Below are positions 50,960 to 63,600 of a DNA stretch of 64,000 bases, piece after piece. Under the pieces are notes generated by a model, which was not told where the DNA came from, did no database searches, and saw nothing but the letters and a program-made list of their open reading frames with translations. The stretch comes from Areca catechu. Taxonomy: Eukaryota; Streptophyta; Magnoliopsida; Arecales; Arecaceae. Numbering within the stretch: the stretch's first letter is position 1; each line of letters starts with the position of its first letter. Made by a program: the position numbers and the translations under genes. The stretch is from the NCBI GenBank assembly GCA_021397845.1, contig CM038051.1, positions 18,324,827 to 18,388,826 of the forward strand. The letters run 5' to 3'.

Positions 50960-53650
50960 GGGCCCACTGGGAACAATTGCTCTTGGATTTTGTTGAATCA
51001 CCCCCAGGAGTCCATGTTGCATCCCGGCTTGCTTGTGCATGTGCATGGCTGCTCTAAGCTGATGATGTTTAATTTTCGCATAATAACCAATGCCTCGTTA
51101 CTTTTATTCTTAAACAATTTTACAATTATTAATTTTTGCATTACACAATCCACGTCGAAGCCGGTAAACCTTCCTAAACTCTGATAATTAAGATTTTTAA
51201 CTTATCCAGTTTGTTGTGATATTGAAAATTTGGTGGATTTACTTGGCTGCACCAGATGCGCTTCATGACTTATGTCAGCTAATTGATACAAATTGGATGT
51301 ATGTATATATATATATATATAAGAAAAGAAGTACACGGTAATCTTCGGTCTCACTTTCAAACAAGATTTTGACATGATGTCCAACAAACTAATCCATGTT
51401 TTATTGGGCAGAGGTTTGGTATCAAAGGAAGAAAACCTTTTAAGGTTGACATTATGCACATGGAGCTAGGCATGTTACAGGCTGCCCATGGCATGGGTAC
51501 AGATATGTCGACCATACTCACATGCACATGCCTGTCCCCTTAGTAGCTGGCAACAGATATATATATATAATAATTGCCTTACTTATCAATTAATATATAT
51601 TTATTTAACTAATTAATTAAAGTCTGCAGGAAGGACAAGTAATTCTTATGTGACATAAGAATTCTGTCAATATGAACATGAATTTGTCAGAAGATTGGAT
51701 GCAAAAGGACGACCAAATTGTAGGGTGTCAACCCAACAATCTTTTCAAATTCATATATGCTGTACCTACTCCCAATGTTGAAGCTCCATACAGCTCATCA
51801 AACAATGTGGGTCATGTGATTATTTTGGATACTTGATCCAATAATTTACATTAAATAATGGCTGACTTTTTTTTTTTAAAAAAAAAAAGAAAAACTCCCG
51901 GCACTCTCATCATCATCAAGGAAGTAGTCATACCTTATTCTTGTTCTTACTTGCAAAAGGAGCTGATGCAGTTTGGCATCTTGATGTTATTATGTTAAGA
52001 TGCCAATATATATGTGCCCTTTATATCGGACTTAATTCACGGGGCTCGCTTGATTCTACTACTAAACCCCAGGGGGCACATTGCTATCCCAATGATCAGG
52101 ATGCTGGCCTAAACCATTAGCTCTGAGAAAATTCTTCTTCGAGTTATTGGGTTATCAAAAACCTGTTTCCTATGTCCATACCCTGTCTCGGTTAATTGCT
52201 TCATGCCCACTCTGGGGACAACTCTAATGTTGATTGGTTGGTTAGGTTTGTATCTATAAAAGACATCATGCTTATAAACCTGTTGTCCGATGACCATGAA
52301 CCAATTATAATTTTAGACCCATGGATAGATCTACCTTAGCAATAATTTTGCAAATGCGGTTCAAGAAAATTAAGAATCAATCACTAGGCATATAATCTTA
52401 AAAACCAAAGGTTTAATGCTAAGTTATCTTACAAAAAAAAAAAACACAGAAAGAGAGTGAGAGAGACTACATAGTTATTTGACAAATTGCTCGTACTAGT
52501 CACTTTATATTTCCTATAAAGGAGGAACGCAAGGATTGATAACGTTACATCTTACCAGCATCAGGTACCATCTTCTGCCCCACTATCGGAGCTTTTATCC
52601 ATCCCTCCATGTGCCTGCCATGACATCCCCCACATGCTCCCGCTCCGACTACAAATTAGGATATAAAACGGTGCAAAAGCTATCTGGACGGGCTCCTGCC
52701 AAACGGTACAAAAGGGATGTTGCACGTACCACCCCCATCTCACCAAGAAATTATATCGAACACCAAATGCACCATTTTGACAGGGCACCATGCAAATAAG
52801 ATTTTTCCTTTTTTTAAAAAAAAATAAATAAATAAATTTATCCTCCTTCATCGAGTGACTCGTTTTGGATTTTAATTTTTTTGTGCACCCTTAAGATAGT
52901 GCACTTGGTATAGGATAATTTCTCCGTCTCATCTCATGGAAATAATTAAAAAGAGTCCAACCTTATCAGGCCATGATCCTTTACTTCTTTCAAATTAACT
53001 AAATGCTAAGCCACTCTCTTCCATACATAATTCGAGAAATAACAAGCACCGTACCCCTAATCCCTGCACCAATGTAACAAAATATAGGTTGTTAATTGAA
53101 GTAATGTTTTTTAAAGATTTAGATCTTCATATATTCATCCTGATTTCAGTCAGGCTACAGCTGAAAAATAATGATGACCATCAGAATAACCATTACTTTT
53201 ATACAAAAATCAAATCAAGAGTCCTATTGAACAAGAAAAGACTTGATGTAATATGACAATGAACCATGGTTTCGGAAGGGATTCTAATTAGTTTGAATCT
53301 GTTGGTGTTATCAAAATCCAGGGACGTCACGGATACCCATAAACCACTAAAAACGTACCTTAACTAGATCTGACTTGCCTCGACCATACGATGGTATATA
53401 GGTTTAATTTTTACGGACCCGACCCAACTTGATCTAATTCAGAGATGATGATGAATCCTGTACATATAATGTACAATTTTACTCTTACATCATTCAAATG
53501 TTTTACAAAACATTAGTTATACCTTGAGGGTAAATCATCAGTGAAACGTTTTGAAGGCAAGTATGGCATCAAGTTTTCTAAATAGCAGTACCTGCTCGAG
53601 GCCCAGATTCAGTCTGGATCCATGCCTAATCCAACTCAACCCAGATCCAA
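50960..53650. other. Intergenic DNA
   Basis: AT-rich, with a (TA)n run near 51302-51322 and small poly-A/T runs. No gene is supported on either strand. Confidence 0.5.
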
Positions 53651-53869
53651 ACAACAGCTGCTAACCCAATTCAGAGCTGATTGCTATGCGACGTCCCAAC
53701 CTAATCTGGGAGGGATTATAAGTAAGATATGCTAGCAGAGCTGAACCATCCCACCCACCAAGCAAGCTCCAACCCAAGGCACCACCAGTTCCCAAGCCAA
53801 GCCCGACAAACCGACCACCAAATAGAAAAGCGAACGAATCAAAGCCAAGGATGGCGACCCAAGGGCACA

Positions 53870-54090
53870 TGCCCTCACATGCTTTCTCGAACCGGCTCGT
53901 TTCGCCCCCACCTTCTTCCGTCCCTGGAAACCCCCGCTCCCCGCGTCTCGCCCGCGCCCCGCTCACCTCCAGGCCCGGGCCCCAGCGCCCCCGCGCCCCG
54001 GGCCGCGCCCGCGCGTTGGCCATTGTCTGGCGGTCCTGCAGGCCACCGGGGGCTCCATGTAGCCAGCCCCCAGGATCCATCCCCTCTGTC
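53870..54090. other. GC-rich island, possible captured exon
   Basis: An abrupt block of very high GC (CCGCG, GCGCCC phrases) in AT-rich surroundings. Open frames of 130-150 codons run through it on both strands, so neither can be preferred. I recognise no domain. It could be a first exon, a captured gene fragment or repeat sequence. Confidence 0.35.
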
Positions 54091-54349
54091 TCTCTCTGGT
54101 CGGGTGAATTCCATAATCCCATTATAATTCTTTACACGACTTGTCACTTCTTTCTTCGTCCCTTACCGTTCCCAGGATCCAAGGCCGGCTCTTGGCTGAA
54201 TCTATTAACAAATGTTTGGAGGAATGTTTGGAGTCGGAGACTGCTTTGATGATAGGCATTTTGTCTACGTGCTACTTGTTTATCTTTTTCTAAATTGGTG
54301 GTTATGATGTGATGATGTTGGAGGTTTTGATGACGTGGGCCTTCCACAC

Positions 54350-55860
54350 AAAAAGGGGCTGGGATGCCATGTTGTCATGTTCATTCGACATATGCTATAG
54401 CTCCAGTCCCGTGCCGTTACCATGATCACCACCATCACAGCTTGCCACCTGCATTGCGTTTCATTGACAAAGTCTATATATATTACACATTAGACGGATG
54501 GATTGATTAAGTTATAATAATGAAGAGAGCTCGTTAATATAGGGCTTAAGGTTCAACATCCCATTCGTCTTGCATTGCTGGGATGTTTGTTTGACAGGTA
54601 GGAGGAGGTAGGCGTTTTATCATTTGTTTTGAGGTCAAGATGATGTGCCGTTGACAATGATCATTATGTTCGTGTCATGAGCATCGTTGAGAAATATTAT
54701 ATGCTCGGGAACTTTAACAAAAATTTCATGGTTGGATACTAAACTTGTGATTCTGCTATCCATAAGCTTTTGATAACATGATTCCGACTTGGTAATATTA
54801 ATTGGAGTGTCAAGCGTAATGTTTCAGCCAAAATAATGGAGAAAGAAGATGCGCGATTGACTTTTATTACTTCTGACATACATTTAAGGTAGACTTCAGG
54901 CCCAGTAATAGAATTTACTGGAAAACATTACGTCCCTTCATATGTCGTACATTCTGGGAGTCTAATGGTAGTATTAAAAACTGGGATTTTATTACTAGCT
55001 TCGTGCCAACAAACATTAAAATCTGGTCGGACGCATCAATAATTCCTCATTATAAAGGCACGCATCCTAAGCTATCTTTCTGTCTACTCTTAGTTCCGCT
55101 TACAATTTGGTGAGGCAATCAGCCAAAGCAAAGACTTATGGGCCTTCCACCAAAAGTATACTTTTTTAAAACAAACTCTTTTTTTTTTTTTTTTTGGGTG
55201 TTCGGGGGGAAGGGGGGGGTTACAATCGAACAAAGCCTTTATAACAAAAAAATAAATGACTGCAGTAAGGGCCGACTCCCGAAGGCCGGATTGAGTTTCA
55301 CAGGAAGGGGAGGAGAGTTTTCGTGGCTAAAGCCTTGGGAGTTTTGGAAAGAAAAACAAAAGAAAGAAAAATATTAGTGAGAAAGAAAAAGAAAAGAAGG
55401 AAAAGGAGGTGCCTTTTTTTTTTTCTTTGGTTGAGAGTTTGAGAAAGGAAAAGAAAATAATTTTTGTTCATCATGATTGGAAATAGAGAAGAAAGAAAAG
55501 AAAAAAAAATGTTATAATTTTTTTATTATTATATCCTTAAAACAAGGCATTAGGTGTTGAAAAAAAAAGGAAAGAAAGGATAAAATAAGAATTATAAAAA
55601 AATGATTAAATCCTAATTTCTTTCCATTCTATTCCGTTCGATTTAAGAGAGAAAAAATTAGAGTTGAGAGGATTAGTATTCCATCTATTTCCTTGGACGG
55701 AGCTTGTTAGCGGGGGGGGGGGGGGAGGGGGGGGGTGATTGGAGGGAGTAAAGGGAGTCCTTTGCTGCTTCTTCTTGTCCTTTGTTAGGGTGTCGAAGTG
55801 TTTAAAAGTGCTCCGCTGGAGTTGTCTTTGAAGTGTTCCTTATGATGGTGACCATTGTAC
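54350..55860. other. Intergenic DNA with purine-rich and poly-G tracts
   Basis: No gene is supported. It has a poly-T run at about 55181-55195, a GAAAG-rich stretch at about 55340-55600 and a G-run at 55712-55735. Confidence 0.5.
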
Positions 55861-55867
55861 TTTAAGA

Positions 55868-56332
55868 GTGGTGCTGCAACCGTTCTTCTTTGATCATCGA
55901 TTATCAGCATGGTGGTTGTGGATGGCATCTTCGGAAGAGATGGGAAACGGTCTTAGAAATCTTCCGTGGACCTTGATTAGGGATGGATCGGTTGGAATTG
56001 AGTTGGAAGAGGGCGCTTCAAGACTAGGCATGGGTCTCGCTAGATCCTTCATGGAAGGAGGTAGGAGATCTTGTGAGATTATTTTTGGAAAAGGTTGTAG
56101 AGCTCTTGAAGAAGGCAGTGAAGGTCAAATCAAAAGGATAGGCAACGATGGCAATTATTACAAGAAGCCTCGGAAGGAAGGTGGCCATGGAGACAGTGGT
56201 GAGGAAATTCTACAACTTTGGAGCACGGTCACATTTTCTTCTATTTTAAGGAGGCTGAGGAGCAAGATTTGGTCCTCCGCTGGCCATGGATGGTGGCTGG
56301 TCAGATGTTGGTGGTTGAACCATGATGGCTAG
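55868..56332 (+). other. Unassigned 154-codon ORF
   Basis: Open from ATG 55868. The middle reads GIELEEGASRLGMGLARSFM and later EGGRRSCEIIFGKG, which looks protein-like, but I cannot place it in a family. There is no clear promoter or splice signal, and the following kilobase (to about 57420) has broken frames of similar composition (for example HSETWRELLAPLGRPW near 57315). A decayed transposon ORF is the most likely reading. Confidence 0.3.
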
Positions 56333-58190
56333 ACTTCTTTTCGATGGAGGGGACTATCAGGTCGGTCATGATGTGGGTACGCTTGCCACCGCTCCCAATG
56401 AAACTCGGGGGAGAGGCAGTGATATGAAGAATTCTCAACCTGGCTAGTGACCTGGTAATAGTGGACAATTGCTCAATGGAGCAGCGGAGGATAAGGTTTG
56501 CACGGGTTAGTATGCGGATCGATCTCGCATGACCATTAAGACCATGCATGATGGTGAAGGAACCAGAAAGACCATTCTGGCAACATATCGTCTAGGAGAG
56601 CCTAGAAGGGATCTATTACCAGTGTGGATGATTTCATCTGCCAGAGATGGCATGCTCGGCCGGAGGTGTCAAGTGGCCAACGGATGGCTCAGAGATTGGG
56701 GTCTAAGCCGGAGAGGAGGTCACTGGGATAGCAAAAGGAGGGCCACACCTGGGGCCTTGGCTGGTGGCCGTATACCGATGGCTACTGGCCAACCTGGGGA
56801 GGAAGACAGCCGAGCCATCTCATGCCCATGTGCTGAGTCAGCACAAGAAGGCTTCGAATCAGGGTGGTCCAAACCGAGTCAACTTGTCAAGATCCAACGA
56901 TTGGATCAAGCCAACCAAGATCGCACTGCGGCGATCACCCATCCATCCTAGCCTTGGTTCGACGGTCTGATTAGAGACTGGGGCCATTGAGATGCATGCA
57001 GAGGAGGATGCGGGCCTAAGCCCAAGCACGGGTTGAGCCTCCAACCGATTCGGCATCCTATGTCGACCTACGATGCAAGGGCGTGCCTGCTTTGGGCTGA
57101 GTGGGGTTGCAAACACGGTCGAGCGCATTGGGCCTAGGGCCAGCATGGCGGGTGCGATGGGCCTGGCTTCCGATCAACCCAAACGAGCTTGGCTTGTTGA
57201 TTTTGATACGGGCCGAGATGGTTCGAAGCCCAAGGAGCAGGGAAAAGGGGGCCTTGTTTTTTAAAAAAAAGGATTCTAAGATTTCCGGTAAAGCCAAAGG
57301 CAAGGCACCTACTCATTCAGAGACCTGGAGGGAGTTGTTAGCCCCTCTTGGAAGGCCTTGGGTCATTATTTTCTCTACCAAAACCCCAGAAGAGGGGAAA
57401 ATATTACGATTCAAATAGAAGAACAAGGGATGAATTCTGATGTCCTAGAGGTGGAGGGATAGTTTGAACAATGATTGGAGCATCTAATATAGAGTGACCT
57501 TACACCTTCTGGAGGACATGGCCCGAAGTATCTTGACCCCTAAAAGGTGGCCAAGATATGACTCATGATGACCTAGACTAAAAAATACACCTCGGACACC
57601 AACCACTCCATCGATAGCCCAACACCCTAGCCCAAAATAATGAAGGAATACCCATACCAATTCATACCCTACTCAATCCACTCCCCAACCTACATTGGCC
57701 CATCACAAGCATTAGTTAACATGTTTAGAGCCAACCCTAGCATCCCACTCAGGGTTTAAGATACTCTTGACCCATGACCACATACCTGGTACGACTATAC
57801 ATGACCATCTTTAACCTATTCACGCAATAGTTAAATTAGCCTATAAAATTCCAGATTAACCTTTCCCAACACCCCTAAGCTAGCCTAAAATTTCAGCTTT
57901 ATACCAGTTCCCTAGGTACCCACTGACCTATTTGTTAGCCATCAGCACAAGCAACCCATGTGGGAGCCAGAAATCCTTCACCACCCTACCTCTTTAATCA
58001 GAGTCATAAATTTACACCCACTCTTCCACTCAGAGCTCCATCACACACCATACCAAAAGAAGTGCAGGGACTTTCAACAAGTCCAAAATGATCCAAATGG
58101 CCAAATTTGGGAAGGTACAAGTGATTGTTTAAGTGACATTGATTAAAAAATTGGGTTTCAAGTTACTATCATGGAAGTCAAACAGAATAA
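56333..58190. other. Possible transposon-derived DNA, not assigned
   Basis: GC is higher than its flanks up to about 57420, with overlapping open frames on both strands and no motif I know. From 57420 on it is AT-richer and non-coding. Confidence 0.3.
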
Positions 58191-58199
58191 GCAGGGGGT

Positions 58200-59080
58200 C
58201 TTCTTGGGAAATTAATTCCTAGCACCTAAACCCTCCATCAAACCACAGCACTGAGTTGAACCACTCCTCCAAGAGATAAAAATTAAAAAGACTTCTCAAT
58301 GAGAGGAATCCAATTGCCTTTGCAATTTACAATCATTAGTTCTTAATCTTAGACTTATGAATGATACATCTGTTAATTCACAATTTCTGGAGAAAAAAGG
58401 GAGGGAGACACACCCATACTATAATTACCCAGATCCAAATACTTTGAAGGTACCATCCAAGACTCAGAATCTAGAAACTCAAAGGGGAGTGGCCATTAGT
58501 TAAGCCCTAACTCACAATTTATAAGTTCATAAAGTAGCAAAATTTACATCTTTTCTTCTCCATCCTTATGCACGTAAAAAAGAGATGTTTTTCGAAATAA
58601 ATCTGCAAATGATATAGTCCTTTGAACAACAAAAGAAAAAACACTCTAATCTGTCCTTTCACTGCCTGACAAAATGATTTCATCAACAGAATACTAGAGA
58701 ATCAGAATTGCTTCTTGGCATCCACTTCTTCTGAGCCCTGAAATATTTAAGTCCTGCTCCACTGCTTTAGATATCGATCTAGATATGGTATCATTAGCCA
58801 GCACATAAAAGCATGGTAATGATGCACCACTTTGTACAAAGAAATAATGTTCTATAAATGTCCATTTAGTGAAATTGGCATTAGTTAATACAAGGATTTG
58901 TTTGATCCAACTTATCCATGAATCGTTAAAGTTTCTTGACCTTCAAAATGCCCAACAGACTACTCCAATCGATATTATCAAAGCCTTCTTAAAATCTAGT
59001 TTAAACACCATTCCCTCTTTTCTCAGTCTGCTCTTGGATAATATCTAATGAGCCACCATAATTTTTACCCACGATGTAAT
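58200..59080 (-). pseudogene. LINE reverse transcriptase remnant
   Basis: The minus strand, read across several frames, gives VFKLDFKKAFDNIDWSSL, then FNDSWISWIKQIL, then PCFYVLANDTISRSISKAVE, in the order of a plant LINE reverse transcriptase (K-DFEKAYD-W, W-KWI, P-LF-L-AD-LSR). Further down, PLIEKS and LSLGG correspond to the following region of LINE polyproteins. Stops and shifts are frequent and the catalytic YADD box is not readable. The 5' and 3' parts of the element are missing. Confidence 0.65.
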
Positions 59081-59714
59081 GCATCCTAGATATGATGTAT
59101 TTGATACTAAATACACCAGAGGTCTAGAATTATTTAAGGTAATTATTTGTTTAAGATCGGCTTCTTATTAGTAGTATTATCTTGACGTCAGTATGTGGTT
59201 TGTAGTTCTTCATATAGAATAAGGAACATGTTTGAAGTGATGTTTATCAACAACAATAATATATATCTGAGAGGATTGATGGCATATCAAGTCCTTATGA
59301 AATCAAACATAAAGTCTAAAGATTCAAACAATAACATACATTACACTCAACCATGTCAAAACAGTTTCGATTAACTAATAATACACGTTCTAGTATACAT
59401 AGTGTGGTTGGTCCACAATATTTACGGCCACAAGTATATGGTACAAAAAGCCTTGAAGGTAAGAATCATTTTCCAAGCATCAAGGTATCACAGCCAAGAT
59501 CAGTACCGATTCATTGTATAATCTCATGTTTAACAATAAAGGAATCTGAACAATTTTTTTATTTTATCTTCGTATAATTTTGGAGAAAATTGTAGTTATT
59601 CTTTTGTTTTTCATGATGTCACTTGTTTCATGCAGGAAGTTGACAACTGCAAAAAATTTAAATAGGGAAAACATTTCAAAGTGAGAAAACATTAGAACTC
59701 CATAAAATATCTAC

Positions 59715-60041
59715 CTCTCCATGTCCCACTTTCATCTATGACATCATCATGTATTAAACCTGCTGTATGAATCATCTCAATAATCTCTGCCAAGCATTGA
59801 TATTGTGTAGTTAGTTCCCCGATTTGAACAGTGCAAGAATAAACCCTCCATGGTGATTTTCTCTATGTTGGCTGTTTTAAATTATTAGGAGAACAGTGGA
59901 ATAACTTACTTTAAACCTGCAATTTGAGCAGTGGCCCTTGACACAAGGAAAACCAGGGCTGGCCTCAAACCTCTTTCCACCAGCACCAAATATTTGTTCT
60001 TCTGCAGATACTAGAACTGGATTTTCTGATCCAATAATATA
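59715..60041 (-). pseudogene. Partial polyprenyl (solanesyl) diphosphate synthase pseudogene, two exons
   Basis: Two exon-like blocks match plastid-type trans-polyprenyl diphosphate synthases, which extend prenyl chains for plastoquinone. Exon a (60041-59910) reads GSENPVLVSAEEQIFGAGGKR, then after a one-base insertion RPALVFLVSRATAQIAG, and ends at a good donor, GTAAGT. Exon b (59818-59715) reads ELTTQ, then AEIIEMIHTAGLIHDDVID, which contains the first Asp-rich motif DDxxD, and ends at a GTAGAT donor. The joining phase is correct, but the acceptor before exon b is GG instead of AG. The other exons are absent from the window. Retained intron structure means a DNA-level duplicate, not a processed copy. 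Confidence 0.7.
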
Positions 60042-60180
60042 TAAAGTTTGTCAGTTTGGTTATTTGAAAGATCAATAAAAATATGAAGGCAACTGAATAA
60101 TCAAGGCAAGCTTGTTCGTAATCAAATAGAAAACATAAACAACAAAAAAGATCTCAAACAAGAAAGGTTTTAAATTCTAT

Positions 60181-60372
60181 GGGATGGGGCTATCTCGATT
60201 TTTCCATGGAACGGGACGCGCTGCCGTCTCACCCCCCATCCTGACACTTGGGATAAAGAATGTCCCAGGATGTCCCGATCGGGATGCTGGGACGATGGAA
60301 GGATGGTCCTATCCCAACACATGGGATGGTACCTTATCCTGGTGTCCCGTGGGATGTCCCGTCATGACCTAA
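60181..60372. repeat. GGGATG/CATCCC-rich repeat
   Basis: Many short GGGATG, TGTCCCG and CGGGATG phrases in both orientations lie within about 190 bp, ending CCCGTCATGACCTAAATCC. The block is GC-richer than its surroundings and reads as a small dispersed repeat; the plus frames through it are not genes. Confidence 0.55.
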
Positions 60373-60480
60373 ATCCTTGTATAAGTATACAAATGCTATA
60401 CTTAGGGTCTCTTTGGAAGCCCGGATATCTTATGTTCCCTGTTACTTGTATCCGATGATAGCCACTGTTTTAAGGAAATA

Positions 60481-60650
60481 AGTGGGGAGTAGTTGAACTG
60501 GTAGAGGGCACTCAACAAGCACCCACAGACCATGAGTTTTCGAGATAAGAGATTCCACTGAAAAAGCGGTTTTGATTGCCCAAATAATGTTGAGATTATG
60601 AGCCAAAAGGTTTCCCAGGTCGGCAACTAACTGCTCTCCAACCTGTTAAG
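60481..60650 (+). repeat. Possible tRNA-derived SINE head
   Basis: TAGTTGAACTGG at 60490-60501 fits the Pol III A box consensus, and GTTTTCGAGAT at 60536-60546 is a degenerate B box about 35 bases on. There is no tRNA cloverleaf, so this would be a SINE fragment rather than a tRNA gene. Confidence 0.3.
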
Positions 60651-63600
60651 CTGTTCCCACTGTTAACTATAGGAATATTATATGAGTATCCCACACGGGC
60701 ATCCAAATAGTCCCCTAAAGAATTCAATGATTATCTAGAGATGGATTAAAATTTAAAACTGATTCACACACTTGGTAGCAAATTTTATTCAAGCATGCTT
60801 AAAAGTGAAATAATAAATAAATAAAAGAATACATGTTTAAGGACAATCAATGGCTGGAGTTGGTTATTAATATAAGACTTGGCCAACATTCGAAAATATA
60901 AAGTAAAATTCATATTCAAGAAAGTTTGGAATGAATTATGGTTTAACAACTGATTAATATATCAAAGTAAGAAAAAAAAGATTATGGTGGATTTTTTCCG
61001 ACGAAAAAAGCATACTTCTGAGTAAACATATTATTCTATGTAAGTAACATAGCTATATTTTGATGCATTTTTTATTTTTCAGATTAATAAGATCAATCTT
61101 GATAAATTTCTTAGGATTGTTCTGCTTCTGATTCTCAATTATATTAAGCAAGCATGTTTCATATATTTAACAAGTCAATAAGCAATTCCATTGAAGCTCT
61201 TGTTTATCTGTAATTTTTTATATCAAATCAATGAAGTAATGCACATGCCATAGTACGGTGAGTAGCTTTCATCCAAATCCACTAAGCACCATGTAAGAGA
61301 GCCACCTCAATGCCAGCCTAAGTACCATAATCCAATGTTTCTTGGACACATGAAGAATAAGATATGGAGGCAAAGGGGGGCATACTTCTTTATGATTATT
61401 TTGGCATAGGGTCCACAATCAATCTTCAAGCTCTGAGGCCAGCCAAATGAGGCTTAAATACAAATCAAGATTTAGAAAAAGTAGATAGTATAGTGAATGG
61501 ACGAAAGATGTGGATGTGAAAAGTTACTCCCCCTGCATGCACACACACACTAAAAGGAGGATAGTTAATTATAAAGATTTACAAAATGTATATCTTTATT
61601 CTCCTTTATGTTTACTTATAAACCATTTATGCTTTCACATCTCTACATACTTAAGACACTTCAAACAGTCAACCCTTGCATTAATTTCTCTTTAAGCATC
61701 TCAAATAGGATCATAAGCACAAATAAGACTTCAGATGGAAATCTTCTTTCGAATCTCCCATCAAGCTTTGTTAATTATAATAAGTTGGAACATCAATAAA
61801 AATTTGAACCATGTCACCAGAATCATCAGATTTGCCATGATAAGCATCCCCAATATCTGCTTTATGTTCTTAAATATCATTAATGGTACTTGACATGAAG
61901 AAAATATCAATGCTCTCGAAAGTTTCGGTTTACATATGATTTCTTAACATAAAAACTAGCAAAGTCTTTAGTACCATCCATCCAACATATACAGAACTAA
62001 CATCTATTGTACCACCCTGAAAGAACATACAGATTCATTCCATTAATGTATCAATATGGCATTGAGGTTCAGTTTGGTATATAAGTCAAAAGAATCTGTC
62101 CTAGTCTGAACCAAGTAGAACTACTCCATACTGCTCGGTTCCAATTCATATTGTCCATTTTCAGGGATCCCATGGTTGCGAGTGAGAAAAAAGTGTTGAG
62201 AGCTTGTGTTGGTATGCGATGAGTACTGTACCAAACCAATAACAATTGATATGGTTTTTGGTACCGGTTTTGCTGACCTTGTGTGGACTTTCTGTCATGC
62301 ATAACTCCTATATCATACAGCCAAGGTCCCCTATTAGCCGCAATAAAATGTGGCATGGATCCTTAGAAAGCACATGATATGACACACTATCAAATATTTT
62401 TTACCTCTCATTAGTGGCCCTTAATCTTATAATATTCTCACAACATAGGTTGTTGATAATGACCTAGAAAACCTTTTTTTACCCAACATGATCATATCTG
62501 GTGCATAAAAGGTATCTTCCTTATTGTTTTTTTGCATCTTTTCTTGTTGACCATGCATGGTAGTCAAGAAAAAAAAGGCATCTCCCTCCAAAATGTATCT
62601 GCCTTTAGCTCCTTATTTGGTTGTGTACTCAACCCACAATTTGTGACACCACAACTCATAACATGTATCATGCATCTCGATTTGGAGCAACAAGAGCTTC
62701 TATTGCGACCATGCATTTTCCTTCCTTGACTAGCAATTCTACGGTGGCCAGCAAGCATTTTACAAACATCCCTATGGCCTAAAATTCATGTAAATTCAGG
62801 TCATGAATCATGATCTTGGTTGGCTCACCGAGGAGCCCTAGAAAAATATGCCACTCCTTGTATAGAACTTTTCTATGAATAAGTTCCAATAAAATCCAAA
62901 CAAATGTTTTAATCAAAGCTTGTCGTACATATACATACCACCTTATACAATCATACCATAATGTACCGATGTTGAACCAAAACCTGGTACAAAGGATGTA
63001 CCAACTCTTGGTACACCAAACCAACCACTTAACCAGACGTATCGACTCTTGGTAACGCCAACCCGACTCCTATACCAAGTGTACCAACATTCTACCGTCA
63101 TGGTACCGGTATAAGGTCCCAAATTGAGATGGCATACCTTAATGTAATATGTAATAATTTGATCAATATGGTCCACTAAATCATTATGTTCCACCAATTC
63201 ATAGAACTCCAACCCTTGCAGAGATTTTGCAACCTATGTGATATAATTTGCAATTTATTTTGTACGAAAAACATCCTCAGTTACAATTGAATATCTTTTG
63301 GTACCCAATCTTTGGATAATCTTTTCTTTCATGCATCTTCCTCAATTGCTCTCACCAAATAGATGCCCTTCTAATTAAATTGATGAGAAAAGTTACTTTG
63401 CCATCCTTTATCCCTCCTTAACTTTACAAAACATCTAAATATTTTGTTTTGAGTTTCTTTGGGGTTCTTAGCACCGACAAATTACCTGTTTCTTGGGTCT
63501 AACAACAGGAATAAACATTTGTTTTAGAGTCATGCGGGCGATCATGTTTCCTTTGCTGTCCTTTCACCTAATACTCTTGGGTTTAACACACTCTCATGAT

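Noticed and set aside
63135..63220. Exon-like minus-strand stretch with a donor-like site
   Set aside because: No family recognised, no clear acceptor, and no neighbouring exon that continues it.
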